From assembly GCF_023544865.1 (NCBI RefSeq), contig NZ_JAMJFX010000010.1, positions 1 through 64,000 of the forward strand: a stretch of DNA of 64,000 bases, read 5' to 3'. The notes under the pieces are model-generated. The model was not told where the DNA came from, ran no database searches, and worked only from the letters and a program-made list of their open reading frames with translations. The position numbers and the translations under genes were made by a program. This document shows positions 18,817 to 27,639 of this stretch, one piece after another. The stretch is from Phaeovulum molybdatiresistens. GTDB taxonomy: Bacteria > Pseudomonadota > Alphaproteobacteria > Rhodobacterales > Rhodobacteraceae. How positions within the stretch are numbered: position 1 is the first letter of the stretch; every line of letters starts with the position of its first letter.

Positions 18817-18893
18817 GGACCCGTAGCTCAGCTGGATAGAGCACCAGACTACGAATCTGGGGGTCGGGCGTTCGAATCGCTCCGGGTCCGCCA
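18817..18893 (+). tRNA. tRNA-Arg (anticodon ACG)
   Basis: The 77-base sequence folds as a tRNA. The acceptor arms GGACCCG and CGGGTCC pair, the D-arm has AGCTCAGCTGGATAGAG, the anticodon stem CCAGA/TCTGG encloses the loop CTACGAA with anticodon ACG at 18851-18853, the T-arm contains GTTCGAATC, and CCA is encoded at 18891-18893. It would read CGN arginine codons after A34 deamination. The DNA directly downstream carries a decayed integrase, so this tRNA appears to have served as an integration site. Confidence 0.97.
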
Positions 18894-18941
18894 TTTCCCC
18901 AAGATAATTCAGAAAAAACCAATCGGTTGATGGGCGTATCG

Positions 18942-19335
18942 TCAAACCGCTTGGACAGGTTTGTCAGTCTCTGCTCCGGTTTCGATCCGGTCGAGCGTGT
19001 CAACGACCCGTTACGCCAGGTCACTCCTGCCCGCTTCAATCGTGCAACAAGACAGCTCTGCCAGCGGCCAGTGACCGCTGATCGCCATGATGTCATGCGG
19101 CGTGCAGCCCGTGCGGCGACAGCCCATCGGGCAACCCGGCCTCAACTGCCATCGCGCGGAATCCGTTCATGAATCCTGCAGGAACGAAAGGCTCGCCGTT
19201 CGAAACGACAAGGAAGGCTAGGTTGTCGAGCGCAAGACGGTCGATCAGCGCCTTCAACTCGGGGTGCAGCAGGATATGCACGTCCCGACCCGTCTTCTGT
19301 TGAACGACGCCCAGAACGCCGGGACATGTGTAGCA
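18942..19335 (-). pseudogene. tyrosine recombinase (phage-type integrase) remnant, C-terminal part
   Basis: On the minus strand one frame gives VVQQKTGRDVHILLHPELKAL, FVPAGFMNGFRAMAVEAGLP and SPHGL, which match the catalytic half of a tyrosine integrase. After a frame break near 19098 the match continues as HDIMAISGHWPLAELS and IETGAETDKP, like the usual (I)MAITGH catalytic segment and the hydrophilic tail. The N-terminal half is absent, an in-frame stop interrupts the tail, and the catalytic arginine-histidine region is disrupted. It is non-functional and lies 49 bases from the 3' end of tRNA-Arg, as integrases of tRNA-inserted elements do. Confidence 0.75.
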
Positions 19336-19443
19336 GAAGATCACGCGCGGTGCGGTGCTGGCGCCGCACCCCATGGCCGCAGTCACATGCGCATGCCGCA
19401 GTAGTGCGCGAAGGCGAGGAAGCAGGATCATCTCAGGCTCAGC

Positions 19444-19631
19444 GTCCGGCGGCTCATGAAGCAGATGCGTTTGGTGCCGGTCCACCAGGAACCGACAAGA
19501 TTTATCCATACCTGCTCAGGGACTTGGCGATCACCCGGCCCAACCTAGTGTGGTGCACCGACATCACCTGTATCCGCATGCATCGCGGATTTCTTTACCA
19601 GGTTGCCGTCATGGCCGCCATCACCCGGAAG
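19444..19631 (+). pseudogene. IS3-family transposase (OrfB) fragment
   Basis: From 19444 one frame reads VRRLMKQMRLVPVHQEP; from 19497 another reads KIYPYLLRDLAITRPNLVW, CTDITCI and GFLYQVAVMAAITRK. Together they match the join between the helix-turn-helix part and the DDE catalytic core of IS3-type OrfB (first Asp in DIT). A frameshift and a small deletion separate the two pieces, and the protein is cut off just before the stop of the universal stress gene at 19639. No inverted repeats remain. Confidence 0.75.
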
Positions 19632-19638
19632 CGGCCAG

Positions 19639-20529
19639 CTACCCCTGCGTCTGACGGGGCGCATCCGCCTCGGGCGCTGTGGGTGGCAGGGCCAGAACAT
19701 CCACCGCCGAGGCAGCCAAGACCTTTTCGGTGACACTGCCCAGGACCATCCGCGCCAGCCCGCTTTTGCCATGGCTTGCGAGGACGATCAGATCGGCGTT
19801 CAGCGCTTCGGCCGCCCTGTGGATTTCATGCACCGTTGTCGTCGCGCCGTAACGGACCACCGGTTCCGCCTGCATGAAGGCAAGGTCGGCCATGAAGCGT
19901 GCCAGATTGCGCCGCGCTTCGCTCTGCTGGTCTGCCAGATGGCTGTCACGGTCATCCTTGGGCATCGACCCAGACATCGCCAGCCGAAGGGCCGGGACGT
20001 CGAAGACATGCAGGATCGACCGGCGCGCATCCTGCCCCAGCCCCAGCGCGGCAAAGCGATGCAGCGCGCGTTTTGCGCCATCCGAAAGATCGGTGGTCAG
20101 CAGGATATGCCGCCACGGCGCGACCGGCGGACCGTTGACCATCAGCACCGGGCAATCCACCGACCGGATCACCCGCTCGGCCGTCGTGCCCAGAAAGGCA
20201 TCCTTAAGGATCTGCCGCCGGTGTGGCCCGATCACCAGCAGATCGGGCTTGCGGTTTTCCGCCGCCTGCACGATCCCCGAAAAGGGATCGGCCAGGACGA
20301 TTTCCATTTCGCAGTCAATGCCATCGGCAGCGCGCAACGACTGCGACAGCTCGCGCATCAGCGTGCGCGCATCCACTGCCTCATGATCGACGATCCGGCG
20401 GGGGCGGTCGTCATCGACGACATGCACAAGGTCCAGAACCGCCCCATGCGCGCGCGCCAGCAGAACGGCACGGCGTAGCGCCCTGTCCGACCGTTCGGAA
20501 AAATCCGTCGCCAACATGATACGCTGCAT
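19639..20529 (-). CDS. tandem universal stress protein (two UspA domains)
   Basis: This 296-residue cytoplasmic protein has two UspA domains. The first starts MQRIMLATDFSERSDRALRRA and the second PWRHILLTTDLSDGAKRALHR. The second ends with the nucleotide-binding G-x2-G-x9-G-type stretch ASHGKSGLARMVLGSVTEKV, and the first with a weaker GPHRRQILKDAFLGTTAERV. Such proteins respond to anoxia, energy limitation and other stress. I chose the ATG at 20529 because GGGGGGAAACC precedes it. An FNR-like box at 20588 sits at the right distance to control it and the divergent antiporter unit. Confidence 0.9.
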   Translation of the reverse strand: MQRIMLATDFSERSDRALRRAVLLARAHGAVLDLVHVVDDDRPRRIVDHEAVDARTLMRELSQSLRAADGIDCEMEIVLADPFSGIVQAAENRKPDLLVIGPHRRQILKDAFLGTTAERVIRSVDCPVLMVNGPPVAPWRHILLTTDLSDGAKRALHRFAALGLGQDARRSILHVFDVPALRLAMSGSMPKDDRDSHLADQQSEARRNLARFMADLAFMQAEPVVRYGATTTVHEIHRAAEALNADLIVLASHGKSGLARMVLGSVTEKVLAASAVDVLALPPTAPEADAPRQTQG

Positions 20530-20587
20530 GGTTTCCCCCCATCTACCCGTGTCCACGTGATTTAATCCGGCCTTGACGTCGGATGGA

Positions 20588-20601
20588 TTGATCGAGGTCA
20601 A
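20588..20601. promoter_or_regulatory. FNR/FnrL-like box between divergent genes
   Basis: TTGAT-CGAG-GTCAA matches the FNR consensus TTGAT-N4-ATCAA at 9 of 10 positions. On the plus strand a -10-like TATACT lies at 20623-20628, putting the box centre about 40.5 bases upstream of the predicted start site, the class II activation position. On the minus strand TTAAAT at 20560-20565 gives a similar distance towards the universal stress gene. One site could therefore switch on both directions under low oxygen. Confidence 0.6.
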
Positions 20602-20607
20602 ACATGA

Positions 20608-20621
20608 TGAAGAATTCTTCA
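20608..20621. promoter_or_regulatory. perfect 14-bp palindrome in the antiporter promoter
   Basis: TGAAGAATTCTTCA is its own reverse complement and lies between the FNR-like box and the -10 element of the rightward promoter. A repressor bound here would block transcription. The small DNA-binding protein encoded immediately downstream is a candidate, but that is inference. Confidence 0.4.
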
Positions 20622-20658
20622 CTATACTACATCAAAATACCATTTACTTGGGTGTCCG

Positions 20659-20889
20659 ATGGCGAACGAACAATATCAGACCGTGAAGGACGTGGCCGGG
20701 CGCCTGAAGGTCGCCGAGGCGACGGTGCGCCACTGGATCAAGCAGGGTGAACTGCGCGCCATCGACATCGGCAAGGGCTGGCGCATCGCCGAGGCCGATC
20801 TGGACCGCTTTTTGCAACGCCACGAAACCGCCCCCCGCGCACCAGGCGGGGCAGTGCGGGGGGCTGCGGGTCAGGAGGAAGTCACGTGA
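20659..20889 (+). CDS. excisionase/MerR-type helix-turn-helix DNA-binding protein
   Basis: This 76-residue protein contains a winged helix-turn-helix of the excisionase family (residues about 5-55): YQTVKDVAGRLKVAEATVRHWI, then IDIGKGWRIAEADLDRFLQ. Such small proteins bind DNA as regulators. The tail is alanine/glycine-rich. It is first in a three-gene unit and its stop overlaps the antiporter start. It may regulate this unit through the palindrome at 20608. Confidence 0.85.
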   Translation: MANEQYQTVKDVAGRLKVAEATVRHWIKQGELRAIDIGKGWRIAEADLDRFLQRHETAPRAPGGAVRGAAGQEEVT

Positions 20890-22610
20890 TGATGCCAATG
20901 TCCCCTTTTGCCGAAGTCGCCATTCTTCTGGTCATGGCCGCAGGTATCGGGCTGATCGGCACGCTGCTGCGCCAGCCCCTGATCGTCAGCTTCATTGCCG
21001 TGGGCCTGATCGCGGGTCCATCGGCGCTGGATGTCGTGCATTCGGACGAACAGATCGACCTGTTGTCGGAACTTGGCATCGCGGTTTTGTTGTTTCTGGT
21101 GGGGATCAAGCTGGATGTGAAGCTGATCCGTTCGTTGGGTGCGGTGTCGGTGCTGACGGGGCTTGGGCAGGTCGCCTTCACCGCCTTCTTCGGCTATCTG
21201 ATCGGGCTTGCGCTGGGGCTGGGCCATGTCACCAGCCTGTATGTCGCCGTGGCGCTGACCTTTTCGTCCACCATCATCATCGTCAAGCTGTTGTCCGACA
21301 AGCGTGAGATCGACGCGCTGCATGGCCAGATCGCCCTTGGCTTTCTGATCGTGCAGGATCTGGTCGTGGTGCTGGCGATGATCGTCCTGTCGGCGATCGG
21401 CATCGGCGCGCCGGGCGAAGGTGGCGGGCATGGCGGCGGATCGGTTCTGATGGTGCTGGCCTCGGGCGTGGCGCTGGTGGGGGCGGTGGTGCTGTTTGTG
21501 CGCTATGCCGCCGATCCGCTGACCGAAAGGTTGGCCCGCGCGCCGGAACTTCTGGTGATCTTCTCCATCGCGCTGGCCGCGATGTTTGCCGCGGTGGGCG
21601 ACGCGGTGGGCCTGGGCAAAGAGGTGGGGGGCCTGATGGCCGGCGTGGCGCTGGCCTCAACCGCGTATCGCGAAACGATCGCGGCGCGGCTTGCCCCCCT
21701 GCGCGATTTCCTTTTGCTGTTCTTCTTCATCGCGCTTGGCGCCACGCTGGATCTGTCGCTTCTGGGCGCGCATGTGACCGGGGCGGTGATCTTTTCGGCC
21801 TTCGTGCTGATCGGTAACCCGTTGATCGTGCTGGCCATCATGGGGGCCATGGGCTATCGCAAGCGCACCGGCTTTCTGGCCGGGCTGACGGTGGCGCAGA
21901 TCAGCGAATTTTCCCTGATCTTCGTTGCCATGGGCGTCAGCCTTGGTCATGTGGCCGATGATGCGCTGGGGCTGGTGACGATGGTCGGTCTGGTGACGAT
22001 CGCGGCCTCGACCTACATGATCAGCTATTCGCACCACCTTTACGCCTTGTTCGAGCCTGTTCTGGGTATTTTCGAACGCAAGGGCACCCCGCGTGAGCCG
22101 TCCGAAACCGGCGCCCATCAGGGCCGGGCCTATCGGGTCATCATCTTCGGGCTGGGCCGTTTTGGCACGGCCATCGGCATGCGGCTGAAAAAGCGCGGGA
22201 TCACGGTGCTGGGGGTGGATTTCAACCCCGAGGCGGTGAAACGTTGGCGCGAACTGGGCCTTGAGGCGAATTTCGGCGATGCGACCGACCCGGAATTCGT
22301 GGCCGAACTGCCGTTGCGCGGCGCGCAATGGGTGGTCTCGACCGTGCCGATCCATCCCACGGGGCTTAGCCACGAAGATGCCCGCCGGACCCTGATTCAG
22401 CTGGCCCGGACGGCGGGGTTTGCGGGCCGCATTGCCGCCGCCTCGCACAGCGCCGCCGATACCGAAGTGCTTTTCGGATCGGGCGCGGATCTGGTGCTGG
22501 AACCGTTCCAGGATGCCGCTGACCGGTCGGTTGAGCTGCTCTGTGGCGCGGCCGAGGAAGAACGCACCGAAATCCCCGAAATCGCCGCCGAGGGTCGCGA
22601 ACCCGCCTGA
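20886..22610 (+). CDS. Kef-type cation:proton antiporter with TrkA-N domain (CPA2)
   Basis: This 574-residue inner-membrane protein has about twelve hydrophobic segments of the Na+/H+ exchanger fold (residues 1-375) and a C-terminal Rossmann TrkA-N domain starting YRVIIFGLGRFGTAIGMRL, which in relatives binds nucleotides or glutathione adducts and gates K+/H+ exchange. The GTG at 20886 overlaps the previous stop and has AGGAGG 7 bases upstream; ATGs at 20889, 20892 and 20898 are alternatives. It is co-transcribed with a P-type ATPase, suggesting an ion-homeostasis unit. Confidence 0.9.
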   Translation: MMMPMSPFAEVAILLVMAAGIGLIGTLLRQPLIVSFIAVGLIAGPSALDVVHSDEQIDLLSELGIAVLLFLVGIKLDVKLIRSLGAVSVLTGLGQVAFTAFFGYLIGLALGLGHVTSLYVAVALTFSSTIIIVKLLSDKREIDALHGQIALGFLIVQDLVVVLAMIVLSAIGIGAPGEGGGHGGGSVLMVLASGVALVGAVVLFVRYAADPLTERLARAPELLVIFSIALAAMFAAVGDAVGLGKEVGGLMAGVALASTAYRETIAARLAPLRDFLLLFFFIALGATLDLSLLGAHVTGAVIFSAFVLIGNPLIVLAIMGAMGYRKRTGFLAGLTVAQISEFSLIFVAMGVSLGHVADDALGLVTMVGLVTIAASTYMISYSHHLYALFEPVLGIFERKGTPREPSETGAHQGRAYRVIIFGLGRFGTAIGMRLKKRGITVLGVDFNPEAVKRWRELGLEANFGDATDPEFVAELPLRGAQWVVSTVPIHPTGLSHEDARRTLIQLARTAGFAGRIAAASHSAADTEVLFGSGADLVLEPFQDAADRSVELLCGAAEEERTEIPEIAAEGREPA

Positions 22611-22644
22611 CCGCCATCCCCGGCCGATCCTAAAGGAGAGCCCT

Positions 22645-25245
22645 ATGACCGATGCCCATGCCCGCCCCGCCGCCGAATGCCTGGCCGATCTGGACGCCCG
22701 TCCCGATGGCCTGACCGGGGCCGAGGCAGACCGGCGTCTGTCCCAGCATGGTCCGAACCGCCTGCCCGAAGCCCATGCACGCGGCCCCGTGCTGCGCTTT
22801 GTGGCGCAATTCAACAATGTGCTGATCTATGTGCTGCTGGGCGCGGCGCTGGTCACCGGCGCCCTGCAGCACTGGATCGACACCGGGGTCATTCTGGCGG
22901 TGGTGCTGGCCAATGCGGTGATCGGCTTCATCCAGGAGGGCAAGGCCGAAACCGCGATGGCAGCGATCCGCAACATGCTGGCCCCGCGCGCGACCGTTCT
23001 GCGCGACGGGCGACGCCAAAGCGTCGAGGGCGCGGCGATCGTGCCCGGCGACATCGTCTTGCTGGAGGCGGGCGACAAGGTGCCCGCCGATCTGCGCGTT
23101 CTGGAAGCACGCGGCCTGGCCGCGCAAGAGGCGATCCTGACGGGCGAATCCGTCCCGGTGGAAAAGGGCGTGGCCCCCGTCAGTGCGGATGCCCCGCTTG
23201 GCGACCGTCGGTCGATGCTTTGGTCGGGGACACTGGTCACCAAGGGAACGGCGCGGGGGCTGGTCGTGGCCACCGGCCGCGCCACCGAAATCGGGCGCAT
23301 CGGCGGGCTTCTGGCGGGCGTCGAACAGCTCACCACCCCGCTGATCGCGCAGATGGATCATTTTGCGCGCTGGCTGTCGTTCCTGATCCTGCTGGCCGGG
23401 GGGCTGCTGCTGGCCTGGGGCTATTTCGTCGGCCATCAGGATTTCTCGGACCTGTTCATGACGGTGGTGGCCATCGCGGTCTCGGCCATCCCTGAAGGCT
23501 TGCCCGCGGTGATGACCATCACCCTGGCCATCGGTGTGCAGGCCATGGCCAGCCGCCATGCCATCGTGCGCCGCCTGCCCGCGATTGAGGCGATTGGCTC
23601 GGTCTCGGTTATCTGCACCGACAAGACCGGCACCCTGACGCGCAACGAAATGGTCGTCGTCGCCGCCGAGACACCGCAGGGCAGCTTCACGGTCACCGGC
23701 GAAGGCTATACCCCGCAGGGCGAGGTCACACCCGCCGGCGATCTGACGCGTCTGGCGCGCGCGGCGGCGCGGTGCAACGATGCGGCGCTGGTCGATCGCG
23801 GCGGGATCTGGACCGTCGAGGGCGATCCGATGGAAGGCGCGCTGCTGGCCTTTGCGGGCAAGATCGCGCCCCCCGGCGATGGGCCGCGTCTGGATGCCAT
23901 TCCCTTCGACAGCCGCCACCGTTTCATGGCCGTGCTGACCGAAACGGCGGATGGTCGCTGGACCCATGTCAAGGGCGCGCCCGAACGCGTGCTGCGCATG
24001 TGCCGCGATCTTGACCTTGATCACTGGCATGACCGGGCCGAGGCGATGGCCCGGCGTGGCCTGCGGGTGCTTGCGCTGGCCGAACGGGCCGAGGCGGGCA
24101 CGGACATCGCCGAAGACACGCTTGACGGCAGCCTGACCTTTCTGGGCCTTGTCGGGCTGATCGACCCACCCCGCCCCGAGGCGATTGCCGCCGTGGCCGA
24201 ATGCCGCGCCGCTGGCATCCGGGTAAAGATGATCACCGGCGATCATGCGGGCACTGCCGCCGCCATTGCCGCGCAGATCGGGCTGGAAAACACCCGCGCC
24301 GTTCTGACCGGCGCCGATCTGGACAAGCTGGATGACGCGCAGCTTGCGCTGGAGGTGACATCGGTCGACATCTTTGCCCGCACCAGCCCCGAGGACAAGC
24401 TGCGCCTTGTGACCGCGATGCAGGCCAATGGCCTGTCGGTTGCGATGACCGGCGATGGCGTGAACGACGCGCCCGCGCTGAAACGGGCCGATGCGGGTAT
24501 CGCCATGGGGCTGAAAGGGTCCGAAGCGGCCAAGGAGGCGGCCGATCTGGTGCTGGCGGATGACAATTTCGCCTCGATCGCGGCGGCGGTGCGCGAAGGC
24601 CGGACGGTCTATGACAACCTCAAGAAGGTCATCAGCTGGACCCTACCCACCAATGCGGGCGAAAGCTTTGTCATCATCGTCGCGCTGATGGCGGGGATGG
24701 CGCTGCCGATGTCGGCGGTGCAGATCCTGTGGGTCAATCTGATCACCGGTATCACCCTTGGCATCGCCTTGGCCTTTGAGCCGACCGAGGCCGGCACCAT
24801 GCGCCGCCCGCCGCGCCCGCGCGATGCGCCGATCCTGTCGGGCGGGCTGGTCTGGCATGTGGTTCTGGTGGCGCTGTTGTTCCTTGCAGCGGTGTTCGGC
24901 ATGTTCAGCTATGCCATCGACAGGGGCTATCCGCTTGCGCTGGCGCAGACGATGGCGATGAACACCTTGGTCGTTCTGGAAATCTTCCACCTGTTTTTTA
25001 TCCGCAACATCCACGGCACCTCGCTGACATGGGCGGCGGTGCGCGGGACGAAGGTGGTCTGGACGGTGGTGATCGCCGTCACGGCCGCGCAATTCGCGGT
25101 GACCTATCTGCCGCCCTTGCAGACGATTTTGGGCACCCGGCCCGTTCCCTTGGGCGATGGCGTACTGATCGTTGCAATCGGCGTCGCCTTCTTTGCGATC
25201 ATCGAGATCGAAAAGCAGATCCGACTGGGGCTGAGACGGCGTTGA
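22645..25245 (+). CDS. P-type cation-transporting ATPase (P2 type, SERCA/PMR-like)
   Basis: This 866-residue ion pump has an N-terminal cation-ATPase domain, TGES at 167-170, the transmembrane motif PEGLP at 283-287, the phosphorylated Asp326 in CTDKTGTLTRNE, and the hinge MTGDGVNDAPALKRADAGIAMG. PEGLP together with WVNLITGITLGIALAFEPTE in the sixth helix points to Ca2+, Mn2+, Na+ or K+ rather than heavy metals, and no N-terminal metal-binding domain is present. I chose 22645 because AAAGGAGAG precedes it; the open frame upstream overlaps the antiporter. It lies 34 bases after the antiporter. Confidence 0.9.
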   Translation: MTDAHARPAAECLADLDARPDGLTGAEADRRLSQHGPNRLPEAHARGPVLRFVAQFNNVLIYVLLGAALVTGALQHWIDTGVILAVVLANAVIGFIQEGKAETAMAAIRNMLAPRATVLRDGRRQSVEGAAIVPGDIVLLEAGDKVPADLRVLEARGLAAQEAILTGESVPVEKGVAPVSADAPLGDRRSMLWSGTLVTKGTARGLVVATGRATEIGRIGGLLAGVEQLTTPLIAQMDHFARWLSFLILLAGGLLLAWGYFVGHQDFSDLFMTVVAIAVSAIPEGLPAVMTITLAIGVQAMASRHAIVRRLPAIEAIGSVSVICTDKTGTLTRNEMVVVAAETPQGSFTVTGEGYTPQGEVTPAGDLTRLARAAARCNDAALVDRGGIWTVEGDPMEGALLAFAGKIAPPGDGPRLDAIPFDSRHRFMAVLTETADGRWTHVKGAPERVLRMCRDLDLDHWHDRAEAMARRGLRVLALAERAEAGTDIAEDTLDGSLTFLGLVGLIDPPRPEAIAAVAECRAAGIRVKMITGDHAGTAAAIAAQIGLENTRAVLTGADLDKLDDAQLALEVTSVDIFARTSPEDKLRLVTAMQANGLSVAMTGDGVNDAPALKRADAGIAMGLKGSEAAKEAADLVLADDNFASIAAAVREGRTVYDNLKKVISWTLPTNAGESFVIIVALMAGMALPMSAVQILWVNLITGITLGIALAFEPTEAGTMRRPPRPRDAPILSGGLVWHVVLVALLFLAAVFGMFSYAIDRGYPLALAQTMAMNTLVVLEIFHLFFIRNIHGTSLTWAAVRGTKVVWTVVIAVTAAQFAVTYLPPLQTILGTRPVPLGDGVLIVAIGVAFFAIIEIEKQIRLGLRRR

Positions 25246-25290
25246 TCGCCGTTGCCCCGGGTCACGCGCGGGCCCCTCAGCGGCCCCACC

Positions 25291-25322
25291 GGACCACAGG
25301 GTCGGGTGGGACCGTCTGGTCC
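25291..25322. terminator. hairpin between convergent genes
   Basis: GGACCA (25291-25296) and TGGTCC (25317-25322) can pair, with a further GGTC/GACC stem inside. It lies between the end of the ATPase gene and the end of the convergent DUF2478 gene. No T run follows, so a bidirectional transcript end is only suggested. Confidence 0.3.
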
Positions 25323-25329
25323 GGGACCA

Positions 25330-25824
25330 TCAGCGCGCCTTGACCCAGCGGACAATCTCGGCCGGGTCGGGCGGCAGGGCCTGGGCAAGACCGCCGGAAA
25401 ATTCCTGGAAGGCCGGCAGGTTCAGCGCATTCACCCCGACCAGAACCGGCATCCCGCGATCCAGCGCCTCGGCGATCAGGGCGGACAGGCCGCGGCCTTC
25501 CGTTTCGCGTTTCCCGAACTTGTTGACGATCAGCAGATCGGCCCCGTCCAGGCGCTGTTCCACCTGTTGCACGGTCTGTTCCAGCGCGCCGGAATCAAGC
25601 CGGCATCCGCGGGCAAGATCGCCCCGGTCCTCGCTGATGCGGATCACCGGACCATCGGGCAGGATACGCAGGTCCATGTCGCATTTTGTCCGCCCCGGCC
25701 GGCTTGGGTTGGTCTGGACGGTGCCGCACAGGCGCAGGCCCTCGGCGGAAAGAAATTCGGCGGCCTGGGCAATCAACGCATCCGTGCGCCCGCGGCCTTG
25801 CAGGCTGACATAGCCAAGTTTCAT
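25330..25824 (-). CDS. DUF2478 protein of molybdenum gene clusters
   Basis: This 164-residue cytoplasmic protein begins [19 protein letters not shown], which resembles a relaxed P-loop, and contains [18 protein letters not shown], a Walker B-like strand. DUF2478 is related to THEP1-type nucleoside triphosphatases and is repeatedly found next to molybdate transport or molybdenum-cofactor genes. Here it overlaps moaC by 4 bases and ends the moaA-moaD-moaC unit. The exact role is unknown. Confidence 0.8.
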   Translation of the reverse strand: MKLGYVSLQGRGRTDALIAQAAEFLSAEGLRLCGTVQTNPSRPGRTKCDMDLRILPDGPVIRISEDRGDLARGCRLDSGALEQTVQQVEQRLDGADLLIVNKFGKRETEGRGLSALIAEALDRGMPVLVGVNALNLPAFQEFSGGLAQALPPDPAEIVRWVKAR

Positions 25825-26312
25825 CGCGCGGCCCCCGACCCTGTTGCAACATAGCGGCCCGATTTCCCGCCCTCTTTCAGCGTAAGATGGACCCCTTCGA
25901 TCCGCATTCCCTTTTCGGCGGCCTTGAGCATGTCATAAATCGTCAGGGCCGCAACCGTGGCGGCGGTCAGGGCCTCCATCTCGACGCCGGTGTTGCCGCG
26001 GGTGCGCACCGTGGCGCGGATGCGCACGCCGGGCAAGGCGGTGTCGGGGATGAAATCCACCGAGGCCTGGGTCAACGGCAGGGGATGGCACAGCGGGATC
26101 AGATCGGCGGTGCGCTTGGCAGCCATGATCCCCGCCAGCCGCGCAACCCCCAGGACATCGCCCTTGGTGGCCGTGCCCGCCAGCACCAGCGACAGGGTGT
26201 CCGGGGCCATCACCACGCAGGCCTCGGCGATGGCAAGGCGGTCGGTGGGCGATTTGTCCGCCACATCGACCATATGCGCGTGCCCTTCGGCATTGAAATG
26301 GGTCAGCGTCAT
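25821..26312 (-). CDS. moaC: cyclic pyranopterin monophosphate synthase
   Basis: MoaC converts the MoaA product into cyclic pyranopterin monophosphate in molybdenum-cofactor synthesis. The 163 residues include [48 protein letters not shown] and the glycine-rich C-terminus TLKEGGKSG with catalytic lysines. Length and order are normal. It is flanked by moaD, one base upstream, and DUF2478, which overlaps it. Confidence 0.96.
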   Translation of the reverse strand: MTLTHFNAEGHAHMVDVADKSPTDRLAIAEACVVMAPDTLSLVLAGTATKGDVLGVARLAGIMAAKRTADLIPLCHPLPLTQASVDFIPDTALPGVRIRATVRTRGNTGVEMEALTAATVAALTIYDMLKAAEKGMRIEGVHLTLKEGGKSGRYVATGSGAAR

Positions 26313-26313
26313 G

Positions 26314-26568
26314 TCAGCCCCCCGTCATCGGCGGAAAAAAGGCCACCTCGCGCACGCCGGCCAGCGGCGCCGTGGGGTCTGCCAGAACCTGATCAAGTGC
26401 TACGCGCACCGCCGAGGGGTCGGCAAAGGCTGCGGCGTGGCGATCACTGCGCTGCGCCAGTTCCGCGATCAGTTCGGCCGCGGTGGCGGCGGCGGTTTCA
26501 ATCCGTTCGCGCGGTTCAGCGATGCGTTCGCGCAGCCAGGCGAAATACAGGACATCCAGACTTTGCAT
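26314..26568 (-). CDS. moaD: molybdopterin synthase sulfur carrier subunit
   Basis: This 84-residue ubiquitin-fold protein begins [17 protein letters not shown] and ends AFFPPMTGG. The terminal Gly-Gly is thiocarboxylated and donates sulfur to make molybdopterin. It sits between moaA and moaC with only 1-2 bases between genes. Its partner subunit MoaE is not in this window. Confidence 0.94.
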   Translation of the reverse strand: MQSLDVLYFAWLRERIAEPRERIETAAATAAELIAELAQRSDRHAAAFADPSAVRVALDQVLADPTAPLAGVREVAFFPPMTGG

Positions 26569-26570
26569 CT

Positions 26571-27620
26571 TTACCCCCCGGTATGGTTCATCGTCCGGCG
26601 CATCGCGCCCGCGACGGTCTGGCGGGAATAGTCGAAGTCATGGCCCGCCGGTTTCAGCCCGATGCCCGCACGGATCGCGGTTTTCAGTGCCGCCGCATCG
26701 TCGCTTTCGCGCAGAACGCCGCGTAGATCGCTGGAACCTTCCTGGCCGAGGCAGGTGAACAGTTCACCCGTGCAGCTAAGCCGCACCCGGTTGCAGCTTT
26801 CGCAGAAACTATGGCTGAGCGGCGTGATGAAGCCGATCTTCTGGCCGGTTTCCGCCAGCCGGACATAGCGGGCGGGGCCGCCGGTGGTTTCGGCCATATC
26901 GGTCAGGCTGTAGCGCATGGCCAGGCGGGCGCGCAGGTCCGACAGCGGCCAGAACTGATCCAGCCGTTCCTCGACCGCGGATTGGCCCATGGGCATCACC
27001 TCGATGAAGGTCAGATCGTGGCCTTCGGCACCGCACCAGTCGACCAGCGGGAACAGCTCCTCCTCGGTAAAGCCCTTCAGGGCGACGGTGTTGATCTTGA
27101 CGCGCAGGCCCGCATCGCGGGCGGCGCGGATCCCTTCCAGCACCGGGGCCAGTTGGCCGCGCCGGGTTAAAGAAGCGAATTTTTCAGGGTTCAGCGTATC
27201 CAGCGACACATTCACCCGCCGCACGCCGCAGGCGGCCAGATCGGCGGCATGGCGCGCCAGCTGGCTGCCATTGGTGGTCAGCGTCAGTTCGCGCAGCGCG
27301 CCGCTGTCCAGGTGCCGCGACAGGCGGCGGAAGAATTGCATGACATCGCGGCGCACCAGCGGCTCACCGCCGGTGACGCGCAGCTTGGTCACGCCCAGGT
27401 CGATGAAGGCAGAACAGAGCCGATCCAGCTCTTCCAGGCTCAGCAAATCGCGCCGGGGCAGGAACTGCATCTTTTCCGCCATGCAATAGGTGCAGCGGAA
27501 ATCGCAGCGGTCGGTAACCGAGACGCGCAGATAGCCGACCTTGCGGCAAAAACGGTCCATCAGCGGGCCACAGGCGGGCCGATGGGGCCCGGTTTCAAAA
27601 CTGCCTTGGTTCTGGATCAT
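26571..27620 (-). CDS. moaA: GTP 3',8-cyclase (radical SAM)
   Basis: MoaA starts molybdenum-cofactor synthesis by rearranging GTP. The protein has the radical-SAM cluster CDFRCTYC near the N-terminus, a second cluster motif [20 protein letters not shown] in the C-terminal half and the functional C-terminal Gly-Gly (MNHTGG). I chose the ATG at 27620 (349 residues); the frame is open upstream to 27674 but that part encodes a low-complexity stretch covering a hairpin. It lies 99 bases after a molybdoenzyme gene on the same strand, so cofactor supply and user may be co-transcribed. Confidence 0.93.
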   Translation of the reverse strand: MIQNQGSFETGPHRPACGPLMDRFCRKVGYLRVSVTDRCDFRCTYCMAEKMQFLPRRDLLSLEELDRLCSAFIDLGVTKLRVTGGEPLVRRDVMQFFRRLSRHLDSGALRELTLTTNGSQLARHAADLAACGVRRVNVSLDTLNPEKFASLTRRGQLAPVLEGIRAARDAGLRVKINTVALKGFTEEELFPLVDWCGAEGHDLTFIEVMPMGQSAVEERLDQFWPLSDLRARLAMRYSLTDMAETTGGPARYVRLAETGQKIGFITPLSHSFCESCNRVRLSCTGELFTCLGQEGSSDLRGVLRESDDAAALKTAIRAGIGLKPAGHDFDYSRQTVAGAMRRTMNHTGG

Positions 27621-27639
27621 CTTGCGTCTTTCTGTGCTG

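Noticed and set aside
18269..19096. 275-codon open frame antisense to tRNA-Arg and the kinase end
   Set aside because: The stretch containing GAIRTPDPQIRSL is the well-known artefact of reading the antisense of a tRNA. The frame otherwise mirrors the sensor kinase.
22420..22644. N-terminal extension of the P-type ATPase
   Set aside because: The extra 75 codons overlap the antiporter gene and lack conservation signals. AAAGGAGAG marks the start at 22645.
22630..24246. 538-codon open frame on the minus strand
   Set aside because: It is the antisense shadow of the P-type ATPase, which has all family motifs and a good ribosome-binding site.
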